The notes under the pieces are model-generated. The model was not told where the DNA came from, searched no databases, and worked only from the letters and a program-made list of their open reading frames with translations. The position numbers and the translations under genes are program-made. From the NCBI GenBank assembly GCA_965644295.1, contig CBFFRP010000421.1, positions 1 through 64,000 of the forward strand: a DNA stretch of 64,000 bases, written 5' to 3'. This document shows, one piece after another, positions 12,438 through 25,500 of this stretch (within the stretch, counting starts at the first letter, position 1; each line of letters opens with the position of its first letter). Source of the stretch: Paraphysomonas bandaiensis (taxonomy: Eukaryota; Chrysophyceae).

Positions 12438-12919
12438 TAAGGTAGATACCAGCTTGACCTCCACGACGTTTGTACATTGTTTGACGAACTAATCATAAGG
12501 CACCCGATTGTTGAGCGTCATCTGGGTGACAATGCTGCTATTATTATTTATAACTCTGCTTTCAAAAAGGCAGTCGTGAAGATTCAATGTGGCAACGAAA
12601 TCGTACTAACTTGGACGGAAATGGATCAAATTAAAATATATTTGCTCGATGATGATGATGAAGATTATGACAGTGAGAGTCTAGTTCCAAATGACGACGC
12701 AGCGCAACGTTAGACTAATGTAGCAGGAGGCGGAAGCGTGCATGACTTAGCCAGCAAACTCGTTACCGCAACATGAAGCACTTGCATGCCACAACCAATA
12801 AGATTGAAAGGTTGGTCAGTAGAGCTAAGATTGTTATGACGGGCTTGCGCAAGAGCTTGACTCCTCGACATTTAAGAGCTACTTATTTTTTTACGCATGA
12901 ACAGTTGCCTCTGGAATGA
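12438..12919 (+). pseudogene. Second hAT transposase C-terminal relic, frameshifted
   Basis: The first part (12438-12713) is open and reads LHDVCTLFDELIIRHP, then a segment with FKKAVVKIQ and an acidic tail. After a stop and a frame change, 12720-12919 reads RYRNMKHLHATTNKIERL, then SRAKIVMTGLRKSLTPRHL. It is clearly related to the relic at 11619-11924 (MKHLYSTTNACKRLFSRAKIV). A further stretch near 13078-13270 repeats the LHDA..L phrase and may belong to the same decayed family. In-frame stops show it is dead. Confidence 0.65.
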
Positions 12920-14134
12920 AATGACAGCTGAGGTAGCTATATATTGTTTATGTTTGCTACTCAAGTTAGTTTTCCGGAAAAATATCTCCGGTACTTATCC
13001 CCCAGAACACCACGTAAAGGTGCGAGTCCGAATTTGTTGAGGGTATATTTTTGTAATGATCTGTAAGAGCATGCCAGTGTAAACCTCCACGACGCCTTGA
13101 ACTTCCTTCGCATCAACAAGTACTTGTGGACCACGAAGACAGTTCAACAGTTCATCGATGATAGACCGTCCAATCATGACGAGAATGAGTTGGAATACTT
13201 AGAGTACTGGCTGCTGCATTGCTACTGGGCTTTCATCATCACATGTTGTAACGTTGTAGCCTCTAGCCTCTAGTAACTAGTTACTACCAATCTATCTAAT
13301 GTTTTCTTCTCAGCGCCCAAAATATAGTAGAGAATGTCTTATTATTAACAATAGGAGTTCAAGAGTCGAAGTAATTTAGCATTGGAATTTATTATTGGTA
13401 TTCTAGTTTATTTCATTTTTTGCCAACAGAACTTTGCTATACATAGATACATAGCACTATAGTACGCATATATCATGTATAGTGTATCCGTTACATTCTC
13501 ACATTTATGGCCTGTAGCTAATATATAAAACTTATGAAATGTCTTCTCTTCTCTTCACATGTTCTCTTCACACCTACTGCAGTATTTATTGCAAAAAGCA
13601 TCAAAAAACTCAACATTTTCAAAAATTTCACTAGGTTTTGACCGTTTCACCAGGTTTGGTCATCACATCGACTTAATATATTGCAACATATTGTTATCGG
13701 GTCCTGCTAAACACGAAAAGAGCTAATTCCTACTAAATATTTTGTGTGATCAAAATGGAGATAATTTCAATCTAATAATAATCGCAGAGGATTCTGTGAT
13801 ACGGATAGAAGCAACAAGCAAAAAACTTTTAAATATTAAACTATTTTACTGTAGTGTATACAATATAATCTATACTGTACCCAATTTAATATTTATTCAT
13901 AACCCATTGTAATAAAGTAGTATAAAACGCGCAACGTTAGAACAAGTATTGTACATAATGAAAACTAAAAATATCATGTATATCGCAACGTGAAGAAATC
14001 ACAATATCAGTACATTAATCAGCAAAATAACGTGGTATAGACATATTAAATATTTGAGCATATCTGCAGCATTAAGTATAACAAAATTATACCCCTCATG
14101 GATAAATGCTTTATATATCGGTTCCGATAAATAG
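12920..14134. other. AT-rich intergenic, no gene recognised
   Basis: Apart from the possible hAT-related fragment near 13078-13270 (NLHDALNFLR and an acidic NELEYLEYW segment), I see only AT-rich sequence with no supported ORF or RNA. It separates convergent Raptor (+) and the cyclase gene (-). Confidence 0.5.
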
Positions 14135-17100
14135 TCATTGGAATTCCACACATACTTTTGCGCGTTTTTTAAATCGCAGAGAGCTAAGGATAGTTTGGAT
14201 GGTAATCTTTACACCCGCGTAAAAATTTCTTCGCAAAAGTAGATTAGCATAAATGTCCTCTTGTTTATGCAGAGTTTCAAGGAGAAGGGGAACGGGTGCA
14301 GTATTGTTGGTACAATTAACTTGCTCACGTGTAGAACTTATCATTTTTGCCAATATTCCGGCCACCTTAGAAGTTTCCTTACGACTTGAGGCGTTTTGTA
14401 TGGCAACATCAAGATAAGGCATGGCTGCTATCACGTCTCCACACTGTAAATAGCTGTTTGCAGCAGTACAAGACCACTTAAAGGTCATTTTTTTTTGTGG
14501 GCCCACTTCACTCATCGTATAATGATAGCAGATACTGCGACAACACAATTGAGTAACTCACCTGCTACATGGGCTACGCATTTACCTCACACTGTAGTTG
14601 GGAAAATCAGAGGGGTGCATCTTTTCTATTGCACTCGCAACCTTCGAATGTGTAACAACCGCATCACTGCACATCACATCAGTGACCGATATTATAATAC
14701 AAGAGAGAAATAATCATTACCTTCGTGGAATCTTATTATAGACATATAATCGAATGAGTGAATTAGTGAAGCTATAGAAACCATCTGAGAGTGGAACCAA
14801 AATCCCAGTGGTTTCCAAGCTCTGAAGTGCAGAATGTATATAAGCGGAGAGATGTCGCGGTAATACAGCCTTCAACACATCAATACTAAATTGCTCTCCT
14901 ACTACGCTTGCTGTACGCACGATACTAGATTCGGTGTCGGAAAGACCTACTGTTAGTGTCGTCATAATGTCTGACTCAAGGACTCGGAAAATGGCAACCT
15001 CTAAGTCGTCATGACAAGATGTGTATGCAAACTGCATAAACTTCCAAATGAGAAAGGGATTAGATTGCGTGATATTGCAAACAGTATCCACACAGTTTTC
15101 ATTTAGTCGGCATTGATACTGCTGTCCAATTATTTTCTTTACACTTCTCGCAGAAAGTTTTCGAAGATGAAGTTTAAGAACACGACGATCGGGGAGTGAC
15201 TGCAACAACGATGCATACTCCGACGCATGTCTACAGATTAATTTATTAGAAAGACAAAATTTAAGTAACCATTGCTTACCTCACGGGGACTACACTGTCC
15301 GACCTGTCGAGCATCGCAGTAGTGCTGGTATTATAACTGTGAAGCCGAGGGAGTTCTATACGCCCTTTTCCTTCAAATTTTCCCTCCTCACTTTGTTGGA
15401 ATTTGATTACTTCCGATGTCATGGTGGCAGCGGGCAAGTCGTTTACCCGAAGTGTGAGAACTATCAAAGAAGCAGGACCAAGAATACACAGCCTGGTCAA
15501 TACCCGCCATGTAAAGGAACACATAAAATGTGCATCATCTATACAAAGTGCTGGGACCCCTTCAGAGAGAATGTAAAAAAGAAGTTCCGCTAGAATGTCG
15601 CAATCAGTCTTCTCTTCGCGATATTCTGCATACGCTTTGCATATTCTAATTTTTTCTGGCTCAACGGTAACCCCCCAATCCCAGTTTGCGCTGAGTACTT
15701 TCTCAACAACGGGGAAAAGAGTTACTACAGCAGTGGTGGCAGAGTAATATGGGAAGGCCTTACCAATCATACCCACCACAAAGTCCTTCTGTGTGCTCAT
15801 ATCATGCTTCCCAAACCATGAAAATACAGCAGAAAATATTTTCTTCAAGCCACTGCAATACGTATCATCGGCATCAATTAGTGAAACATAGACCGCGCTT
15901 CCTCGAGTATTATGAGGAAACCGTTCCCGCAGGGTCTCATCACGAGATAAAAATTTACGTACGAGGTAATTTACGACAGCTGTCTTTCCAAGCCCAGAAA
16001 CACCGGCGATTACCAATACATTTCCAGGTATCAATCCACCAGATACATTACTACGCGAGGTAAAATCGGAGGCAATCTGACTCGGAGAAAATGCAGAGAC
16101 CCTGGAAATCATATTTTCCCCATCTGAGGCCATTGAATAGATCGACGTGCTTGACGAAGTTTCGCAAAAAGCATATGCAGTTGACTCTCTCAAATCCAAT
16201 GAAGCAACAATAGCACGTCGCACGTAGCTCTCAATAATAACGTCTCTATCAGGTCTTACGTCCTGTTTATACAAACTCGGCGGAATTGGGGATCGGTAAT
16301 GGTGAAACTGTGACTCGGCAGGAAGTCCAGGAATCAGAAGCGCTTCCGTTATGCAGGTACAGGAAGCGACATCAAGGGCAAGGCACTCCAGCGTATCGTT
16401 ATCCAACAAAATGCGCCCTTTGGAATGAGTCATTAGCTGAGCTGCAAGATCAAGGGATTTGCCAACGAGTACGTATTCTTGTCTATATTCTGTTCCTACT
16501 ACACCGAAGCTTATGCGCCCAGTTGTGATTCCTATTGAAACTCTATGGCGCTGTTTCTCCGCTTCATTTTTCATCATGACAGCACAGCGGACGGCTTTGG
16601 AACAATTGGCTGCGTGGGCTGCAGTGGGAACACCCCAGAGGCATACCAACACACAACTTAAATCATGAATAAGGAACTGTTTCAACATTCCTCCACACTC
16701 GTCTAAACATTTCTGCATTGCGAATACGAAGGGCTGCATGTTCGTGAGGTCATCGTAGTCTTCTGAAGTGTATGTATCTACTTTGAGATAAAGTGCTGTT
16801 ACAGTACCACTAGCTCTAAGGGTGGTTAAGTTATCCAATACTGAAGCCTTCACCACAGGTACAGGAATACAACTGATAAGATCTCTGTCTCCAATCTCCC
16901 CGTATGCATGAGGGAATTGAAACTCGCCATTTCCGACAGCTGAAATATCCACATTGCTGTTACATGCGGATACAAGTTCCCAAGACAATTTAGGGCCTTG
17001 TAATTTCAGCGTTGAATGCCTTCGCATACCAACTACTTTCATTCCTACAGCCATGGGCAATACCGCAATTTCGTTCGCTATTATCGTATACACCTCCTGT

Positions 17101-17814
17101 GATATGACGAATTCGTTTGCTCCAACCTCGTTAATGTAGCTACCGATCGTATCAACGCAGTACCCATTTAGTATATAACTGCATTTGCCATTATATCCAC
17201 CCAGAATAGCAAAATTCATCTTCCCATAAGTTGCAGCCACCTTTAGACCAATACCACAGATTTGTGACTGGGAGATATTCAGGCCGCACTGGGCCGCGTT
17301 GGCACAACACTTCGCGGCAGAGTTGTGGTCAGAAGTTTCGTGAAATAGACACAGCATGCTGTCATGATGAAAAGAAATAACTACAACATAACAAAATGTA
17401 AGATTTAGGTACATCTAATATTGATGACGTACCATCACCACCGAATCCATATACACACTCTATCAGAGTTACAAAGACGGAATTAACATATGACCACGCA
17501 GTCCCAGAAGATAATTCAGAGTCTGAATCGTTCCGGCGACTTAATGTAATATCATTTAATCCCATTAGGGAAATGAGCATACAGCAGCCGGAGACTCTGT
17601 GCTGACACTCACTGCGAGGAATCTCTCGAAACCGTCTCGGAAAAAATGTCATACAGTCAGCAAACGCATGAGGGCTCTCGATCGCCTTATCCACATAATC
17701 GGTCATAATGGCTTGTGCATATTGCCGTTCGGATTGTGATATACGACGTCGATATTTGGATGAATAGGAGTAAGTGGAAGATACGATCGATGGATCTTTG
17801 CGCAACCCCAGCAT
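14135..17814 (-). CDS. Soluble adenylyl cyclase (ADCY10)-like protein
   Basis: Exons in transcription order: 17814-17433, 17380-15280, 15230-14721, 14666-14586, 14534-14135, giving about 1157 residues against about 1600 in human ADCY10. Family members make cAMP in response to bicarbonate and have two class III cyclase domains followed by an NTPase and a TPR-like tail. Domain C1 spans the exon 1/2 junction (FGGDVISFHHDSML matches the ADCY10 GGD..KF.GDALL block). C2 contains RVSIGITTGRISFGVVG and EYVLVGKSLDLAAQLM. An AAA/STAND-type ATPase follows with Walker A GVSGLGKTA and Walker B-like ALCIDDAHF. The first metal-binding Asp of C1 (VDISGF in human) appears replaced in LISLMGL, while the second (HHD) is kept. 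Activity is therefore uncertain. It is divergent with eS26, about 440 bp start to start. Confidence 0.85.
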
Positions 17815-18252
17815 TGACTAAGATGCACAGAATCGATATGATATACAAGTATGGTATATACTAATGCAATCCTATTCAATATTAAGGCAATACAAGCATT
17901 TCCTTATGGTGGAGGTCCAGTTTATGGCATGGTGAAGATGCATGGCGTGTTCTCCATATGGCACTAGTAAGAGAACGAGATGCTCCCTCAAGATACGATC
18001 ACCCGTATACCAGTATACACTACTGTATACTGACCACAAGATATGTCCACAACCACACCCACATCAGTGCTGTATATCGGCAGTATTCCATTGGTATTCT
18101 CACAGAAATAAAAACAAACTGAAAACTCTTCATGATACTGTTATCAAAGGTGGCAAGTTTGTGGGTTGAAAGTAACTGTGCAGAGAGTACATACATATAT
18201 ATAGGCATAGATTATTAACACATAGAAGGTGGTAATACTTGGGTGATTGATC
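17815..18252. promoter_or_regulatory. Shared upstream region of cyclase (-) and eS26 (+)
   Basis: This is a head-to-head intergenic region. A short ATAC/TATA stretch, TACATACATATATATAGG (18189-18206), lies about 50 bp before the eS26 start and is a plausible core promoter. No long array is present, unlike other divergent pairs here. Confidence 0.4.
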
Positions 18253-18677
18253 ATGACTGTTAAGAGAAGGAATCACGGACGCAACAAGCACGGCAGAGGT
18301 CACGTCAACCGTGTCAGGTTAGTGATATCAGTCTTCGGAAATATGAATTAGAGTAAGTTCTATTATTATTCAGATGCGTGTCTACTGCCAAGGCTATCCC
18401 TAAGGACAAGGCCATTAAGAGATTCATAGTCAGGTAATAGAAATATCTAATTATATTAATTTTATTAATATGAGGGAACAGAAATATGGTCGATGCCTCT
18501 GCGCTGAGAGATATTCGTGACGCTTCTGCTTACGAGAATTACGCTCTGCCCAAACTGTATATTAAGCAATACTACTGCATTGAGGCAGCAGTTCACCAGC
18601 GAATTGTCCGCGTGCGTTCTGCTGAGGGCAGAAGGGTCCGTGAGCCTCCTGTACGTCAAAAGCCCAGGAACAACTAA
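18253..18677 (+). CDS. RPS26: 40S ribosomal protein eS26
   Basis: Exons 18253-18317, 18374-18433 and 18482-18677 join to 106 residues, close to the usual 100-120. eS26 sits at the mRNA exit channel of the 40S subunit. Diagnostic segments are KRRNHGRNKHGRGHV at the N terminus, PKDKAIKRF, and ALPKLYIKQYYC. One thing is odd. In human eS26 the zinc cysteines lie in RCTNCARC and YCVSC. Here these read RCVSTAKA and YCIEA, so only one Cys of each cluster remains and a classical four-Cys zinc site cannot form. The basic, Pro-containing tail is short. Both introns interrupt Arg codons (AG|GT). This is probably the functional gene, since no frame damage is seen. Confidence 0.95.
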
Positions 18678-20228
18678 GTGGGATGGTGTCTTGCTGATTC
18701 ATAACTTGTAAACCAGTCATGACTCTCTGCTATCTTGCTAATAAACATATTACCCCCAATGTGTGAAGAATTTTTCTTTGTAGCTTGTTATGTGGGAATA
18801 TGTTTCCAGTGTATTCAAATACTTTGTGGTGTTTGTGGCGCAGAATGGAAACTCTTTCACCTCGCTCGTACTGTGCATGCATGTGAGCAGTACTCACTAT
18901 ATGGTACATGGAGACCTTCACTCTTATCTCTTGACAACAAGCATATAGAGAATTAGTTTAAGAAATACTCAACTGAGCTGCATGATGGGTACAGAAACAA
19001 TAACGCTACACACATCCAATAGACAAGTACTATTCGCACTGCAGTTCATTGTAACACTCACAAGCATAACGTCTTTTTGGAATAGTGTGCGACACAGCTT
19101 ATTTTCTTTTAAAAATTACACAACTGCTTCATGCATTAGATGCTTCGTCATTTTTCTCGTCAAGCAATGTGTGGTTATATGTCAGAAATTTTGATTTGTC
19201 ATGCGTTTTCTTACTTCTTACTTCGTTATGTAGTATTTTGGGCTGTGTAACAATTACTTGTCTATTATTGGGGCAAGCTAAAAGCAAAGAAGCAAAGTAT
19301 GATTATAATTGATAATTGGTTTGAACCTGTTTCAATCAATTGAAATATTTGCTATACCATCGATTGTATGGGAGGTGTATGTCCTATCAGTAGAATTGTA
19401 AAAAGTGATGTTAAGTCAGCCTACCTCGGCTCGATATGCAATCTACAGTAAACAGTAAAAAGAATGCAACATATAAGATTGAATACATACTGTATGAATT
19501 TAGAGTTTAGCTACTTGTCGTAAAAAGTATTTTACTGATGTAGCACTAAATATCGTCTAAAGTTGTGTAAAGTATCATTACGACCATTGCACCAACATAT
19601 ATTAATTTCTCATGCGATTTTGTTGAGTGAAATTGCATGCACAGAAAATAAGTAATGAATGTTGATTGTGTCATATCTTGACAATGAAATGTAGTTCTTC
19701 CATCAACTCTTGAGGTCCATGGCATCTCAACTAACCCCAACTAGATACCCTATCTCCCTGTCAGATGCACTACTTGAGTCTTGTCTTGCTATTCCTAGTT
19801 GCACTCTTCAACATCTGCTAGCAGTGGATTGGATTGATATTATTGTCCTTTTTGGAGGTGGACAAAAATGTTTTTTTCAAAATTTAAATTATACACACCA
19901 TACATTTACAAAGGGCGATGTACATATTCGTAATATTCAGTATCACCTTTTTATGATAAAATATCAGGAATATTGAGGTGTACAAAAATACCAATTCTAA
20001 AGAAAACTATCGATTTCTAATAAAATCCGGCTATATTCACTTCCAAAATAAGATAATCCCTAGTATTTCAGTATTTCACATGGACGGAAACATGCAGTCG
20101 AGTGGGGCCAAAACGAACATAGCTACATTCAAATATACAGACAGTCATATATATACATACATACCTACCCGTCACAGGGGTCTTGAACGAGGAGAAGAGA
20201 AGAGACCTCATATCTACCACTGTAAAAG
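18678..20228. other. Intergenic, no gene recognised
   Basis: About 1.5 kb lies between eS26 and the J-domain gene. Small open frames (for example 19710-19976) lack recognisable motifs, codon character or splice context. Near the right end, TATATACATACATACC (20151-20166) resembles the ATAC element seen upstream of other genes here and lies about 65 bp from the next ATG. Confidence 0.5.
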
Positions 20229-22120
20229 ATGGTAATGACTGTGGATGAAGCCTATCAGGTACTGGGAGTGTCTCGTGGTGCCAGTGAGAGTGTTGTGAAG
20301 ACAGGTGAGCTCCACATCACTGTTATATTATACACGCTGTGTATACTATCTAACTGTGGTTCTCTTCATCTCCACAGTACTGTTATCGTTAACTCTCATG
20401 TTTACTCGTTTCAGCGTATAAAAAATTAGCACTCAAGACCCACCCAGATAAGAACCCTGACGATCCCGATGCCCGGGCTAAGTTTCAACGCATCTCAGAA
20501 GCGTATAAGCGCATCACTGATCCTGAAGCATTTCAAGACGAAGATGAACTTGACTTTGAGGATCTAAACAACATGTTTGCTTCAATGTTTGCTGATATGG
20601 TTAGTTTTCTTTTATTTTATTTTCTAATCCTTTTTATTTATATCGATTACAGATGCCGATGATGTTCAGTATGGGTGGACCGAATGGGCCGTTCAACCCA
20701 TCTCGAATGAGTCATATCCCATTTGAAATGTTCGAAATGATGATGACGGACATGATGATGGAAGAAATGGGCATGCATAATGTGGGCCCAGGTGGCATGT
20801 ATGAAGATTATGGCGACGAAGGATTTGACAGTGATGACGAGAACATGGATGATGTTCGTCTCATGGAGGCAATGTTAGGAGCTGGCCGCAGCGGTGCCGA
20901 TATCCTTAGCGACATGAGTGCGATGGACCGCGTGGCTTTTATGAACGATGATGATGACGAGGAGGACGACATCGATGATTATTACCCACAGATGCGATCA
21001 CAAGGTATGGGCATCGAAGAAGCCATTATGCGTGAGATGATGCATGGCGGCGGAGGTATGTCCAAGGGAGACGTCGCCGCTATGGAAGACCTACTCTCTC
21101 AGCTAGATCTAGGTGAAGGGGGGCCACGTTACCATTCTCACATGTATGGTGGTGGTCGTGCACCTGCACGTGACGCTACAGATGATGACTGGGTGACAGA
21201 CAGCAGCGATGAGGGAATACCGCCAACTAAGCCCAATATCTCGAAGAAGAAGACAAACATCAAGAAGAGCAATAGCAAGAAAAAGAAGAAAAAGACTAAG
21301 AAAGGTACGCCATGGCGCACTTTTTTGGTGTATTTTTTTTGTAGATCTCTTCTGGTACATTTGTTGATAAATATGCAGTTACGAAGCCCGGGAGTTCCGT
21401 AGGAGCACAGCAGTTGGCGCAAGATATCGCAAGTGCTGAGCATGTTGATTGGGGAGACCAGAACGATATCACTGCCGATGAGATGGCAAACCTCATGAAT
21501 GCTATTCTCATCGGAGAGAAGCCTGAAGATAGGACTCACGATCACAGGAAAACGGCGACAAGTAATCACGCATTTAAAAAAGGTGGAACCATAAACCACT
21601 CGCCTACTGGAATGGGTGGTAAGGGTGTCACGAATGACGGTAGAAAGCAGAGTGCAGGAAGTGGTTCAGAAGAAGAATGTTTTTTCTCTGTAGGAGATAA
21701 GGTTATGGTCAATAATAGGTGAGGCTTGTATTGACAAAGTGGTCGCATACCATTGTGCGAATATACATAATGAATGTACCCGTGGGAATGTTATGTTATT
21801 GTTGATATTACCATCACCACTAATTGGATATCGTCTGTAGTCATTCTGGATCTGTGGCTTATGTTGGAGCCGTAGACTACGCACAGGGTGAGTTTGTTGG
21901 TGTAGTAATGGACGAGGAGATTGGAAAGAACAATGGTAAGCCTTATTGCTTTATGTCCTCTGAATAGTTGCTGCGACATTATCCATTCTGAATTATTTAT
22001 ATGGGTACTGTTGTAGGTACAGTTAAGGGACGACGGTATTTTTCATGTCCGCCTCGAAGAGGCCTTATGGTGCGGGCGACAGACATACGGCCCCTATCTT
22101 TTGGTGACTTAAGCAAATAA
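20229..22120 (+). CDS. J-domain (DnaJ) protein with C-terminal CAP-Gly domain
   Basis: Exons 20229-20304, 20415-20599, 20653-21304, 21379-21718, 21841-21935 and 22017-22120 join to about 483 residues (a second in-frame ATG is at 20235). Residues about 3-70 form a J domain with AYQVLGVS, KKLALKTHPDKN (the HPD motif that stimulates Hsp70) and AYKRITD. The middle is Met/Asp/Glu/Gly-rich, followed by a lysine-rich stretch (about 21240-21304). The C-terminal ~75 residues are a CAP-Gly domain: VGDKVMV, GSVAYVG, GEFVGVVMDE, then GKNNG (the tubulin/EEY-tail binding loop) and RYFSCPPRRGLMV. CAP-Gly domains bind the C-terminal EEY/F tails of tubulin and EB proteins, so a microtubule-linked Hsp70 co-chaperone is a reasonable inference. 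All six exons keep frame across the join, supporting one gene rather than two. Confidence 0.88.
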
Positions 22121-22563
22121 ATTTGCCAAATTGACGTATTTAGAATAGTATAATTTTAAAACAATGCATTCCATGTAATATTATTTTGATTGTTAATGTC
22201 AATTGATGATGTTCTTACGTACTACTCTGCAACACCTTGCGCTGAGTTTGAGAGAAACTTATTTTTCATGAACCTCAGATTTCGTATGTTAGCAGTGTGG
22301 ACCAAACTCTACAGAATTGTAATAAGTTAAAATAAGACAAACGTTCTACAATGGATCAGAATTCAGCATGTTCTACTGAAACTAATGCGTGTGTACTAGA
22401 ACGTTTGTGAAATTAATATTCAAAGATTCAGACAGCATTTCAAAATATACATCGTATTATCGAAGATATTACTCAAAGTGCACTGCACTAGTTTTTGGGT
22501 ATCTAAAATGTACATAAGCTCTAATAGACATCATACAATTTTCACGACACAAGTATATCAATA
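22121..22563. other. Convergent intergenic region
   Basis: AT-rich 3' flanks of two convergent genes (J/CAP-Gly and WDR81-like). I see no further gene here. Confidence 0.5.
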
Positions 22564-25500
22564 CTACACGACTACTCTAATAACACCATCAGCTGTGCCT
22601 AAGAGCATTATCCTCCGCAACGGTAATAATGTGGCACTAACTATATGAAGCTTGTTCTTGGTCAGTTTATTGTTATTTCTATCATTAAAGTAGGACCTTG
22701 TCAATCTAACAACATCAGCATCTCCGCCCTGCAAATATTATCACTACAACTATCGACGCCACTGTAAATAGACGTACCTCTTTACTAGCAGTCGCTAAAT
22801 TAATTCTATCCTGCTGATTGCCGGACACAGGGATGTGTCCAGCAGAAATTTTATGACCTGCCATGCAATACATGACATGAGTGCACTTGGAAGATATGCC
22901 GTCTTGATATAGCCCCGAGGAGTTCCCCGGCTGATCAAATACATTAAGTAGGATGCTATTCGGAGTTATGGGTGTGCTGCAATCAGGTAGCCCCTTGAGC
23001 TGGTACACCTTTCGCAGTTCCGCATATTGAATGTCCCACATAAATGCAGTTCTATCCGTCATTGAAATAATGTGATTTTTGCCAACAAAAAATATCTGCA
23101 AGATAGGAACTTAGAAACAACTCAACGATAAGTTAGTATGACCAATACCTTGATTACAGCGGTATCATGGGCTTGCCACATGTGCACTGGTCGCCCAGTC
23201 CTCCGGTCTAGTACCCAGACAGATCCAGCTGATGATCCAGCACAGACGTAGTCCTCCTGAGAGGCTGAGCAAGTTAGATTTACTGCCCCCTCTGCAGCGG
23301 AAGATGACATTGCCGAAGCCATGGATACCGAAATGCGCATCCGCCACTCGGATACGGGCTTTAGCTGGGGAATGGGGCGCACACGGAAATCATAGTGGGC
23401 TAACACTGCGCCGGAACAAGTCACGAGCTGATTGTCTCCATGAGCACCCATGTCTGGTGATACTCCGTGTCGAGGAGAAACTAACGATATGTGGCTGAAA
23501 CGTTGCATGTCGGTGAAAGAGTGCTGGAGCGAGGCCAAGGTTCGATTGGTCTCTATATCCCATACATATACAGCCCCATCACAGGATGCAACCTGCGATC
23601 CACTTCTCATAAAATGTGCACCTAGTACTGCAGACTTATGCTCCGTGTATGTAGACAAAAGGCGAACTGGGTGAGAATTTAAACTCCACAACTTGATCGT
23701 TCCTTCCTTTGAACCACCCAGCAAAAAAGACTCGGTGGGATTGGCGATTAGGACATTTACCGATGGTGCCGGCACATTAGTTTGGACAGGTGGTTTTTCA
23801 TCAAACATCCAACTCGACTTGTTGCACATTTTCAGCGCAAATAAGGAGGCAGCTTCAGAGGCAGTGTCAACTGCTATCTTCGGCGCTGTCATTGATATTT
23901 GTGCCGCTGGAGTTGTACGCTTTTGAGCAGACTTCAAACCTCCGTGTCCAGTTGCTTTAATACTAGCAGCTCCACGTAGTGACTTAAGTTTCCCCCCACT
24001 GTTGTAGTTTGCATTCGAGTCTTGATGGTAGCCTCTCTCAGGGGTGACAGCACCCATAGATGCTCCTACAGACACGCTCCTAGAAGGGGATTCCGGGTCC
24101 GAAAGGGACCTCGCATCCTTCAAACTATTCCATCGGCCATGCCCGCCAAGTAACCATGCCGAATCACTATGCATTTGTTCCATGGCATAGCTATCCTCTT
24201 CCTCACTATCCAAATCCCCAGTATCTTCTAATCGGTCTCCTCGTGTAGTTCCGAGAAAGAGGTGCCCCACAGACGTCTTCTTAAGATTTCGTTTGGTTGC
24301 TTGAAAAGTACTCTTGGCATTACTGAGAGAAAGGTTGTTGAAATAGGTCTCCGACTGTCTAGAAGAGTCCGGACGGATCTTTAGTCCACCCCCAGAGGGT
24401 CGCCTCACCGGTATCCTGTCTTTACCTTTGTCGTGATTCTCCGCGTTGATACCAGAGTACTTTCTGTTACGCCCTGATCTACTTCGCGCGTGTGTGCGTA
24501 TTTCGTTCATTTCCCATTCTTCCTCACTGAAAGGCACTTCTGAAGCATGCGACTGAGTGCGATAAGTGTCATTCTCGCGGTCCCTTCTATTCCAATCCTT
24601 CTTATTATTATTGTCCTCATCTGTATTGTCACCAAACAACCCCGAGGCTGTCTTGGCTATGCTGTCGATTCCACCTCCAATGAGCTTCACTGGAGTGGAA
24701 GAGAAGAACGACGAGTCAACCTCTTGCTGCGATTTATGGTGGGTGGAGTCCACACCTGACGCTGATGCCTTAGAAGTCAACCAGTTAAAGAATCCTCTAT
24801 CTTTCACAGGAACAACAACTTCTTCGAGCTTTTCGGCACTTTCTTCAGCGGGTAGTATGTTGGCAGGGAGCGGAGGAGAGCGCCCAACTTCACCCGACGC
24901 AGAACTCACCAACCACATCTCTAGGCGTGGATTCAAGTTGGGAACAGCGGTGTGAAACGCTTCCGGACCCACCAACTGAGCCAACGGAACAAAGAGCTCA
25001 ACACCAATTTCGAAAGCTAGTGTCATTTCATCACTCTCAACATCCAAGGAATCGTATGTCTTTACAAAAGTACCAAAAAATTTATCCACTGCTGGTAAAA
25101 CAAAGTCATTCGTTGTGATTGGGCCAGCATACGTAGTCGCGGCAGCTATTAGTCTGCACAATTGAATATGTACATGATGTCTTTGCCTAAACTCAACATA
25201 AGACTGCAGACATTCAGGAGAATCCGCTTCAGAAGACATAGTGACTGAATCATCCGAATCTCCGCACGAAATTACTTCACTGAGACGCGGGAAAGGGAGT
25301 TGAAGCAATAGCATCAAAATACTGACATCATCACCAGTGCGGGACAGTGGAACCGATTTATTATCCCCACCTGGTGAAGTGTATCTGAAGTGATGAAAAA
25401 AATATCTTCTGATTGTCTCGGGTGAGAGAATAGGAAGTATCCCGGCGAGTAATGATATAATCTCCAGGAGTGCAGCCAATGCAGGGGCCGAAGAAGGCAC

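Noticed and set aside
15339-16668. Several plus-strand frames opposite the cyclase gene
   Set aside because: Shadows of the minus-strand exon, which carries clear cyclase and ATPase motifs.
19710-19976. 88-codon plus-strand frame between eS26 and the J-domain gene
   Set aside because: Low-complexity AT-rich second half and no recognisable family.
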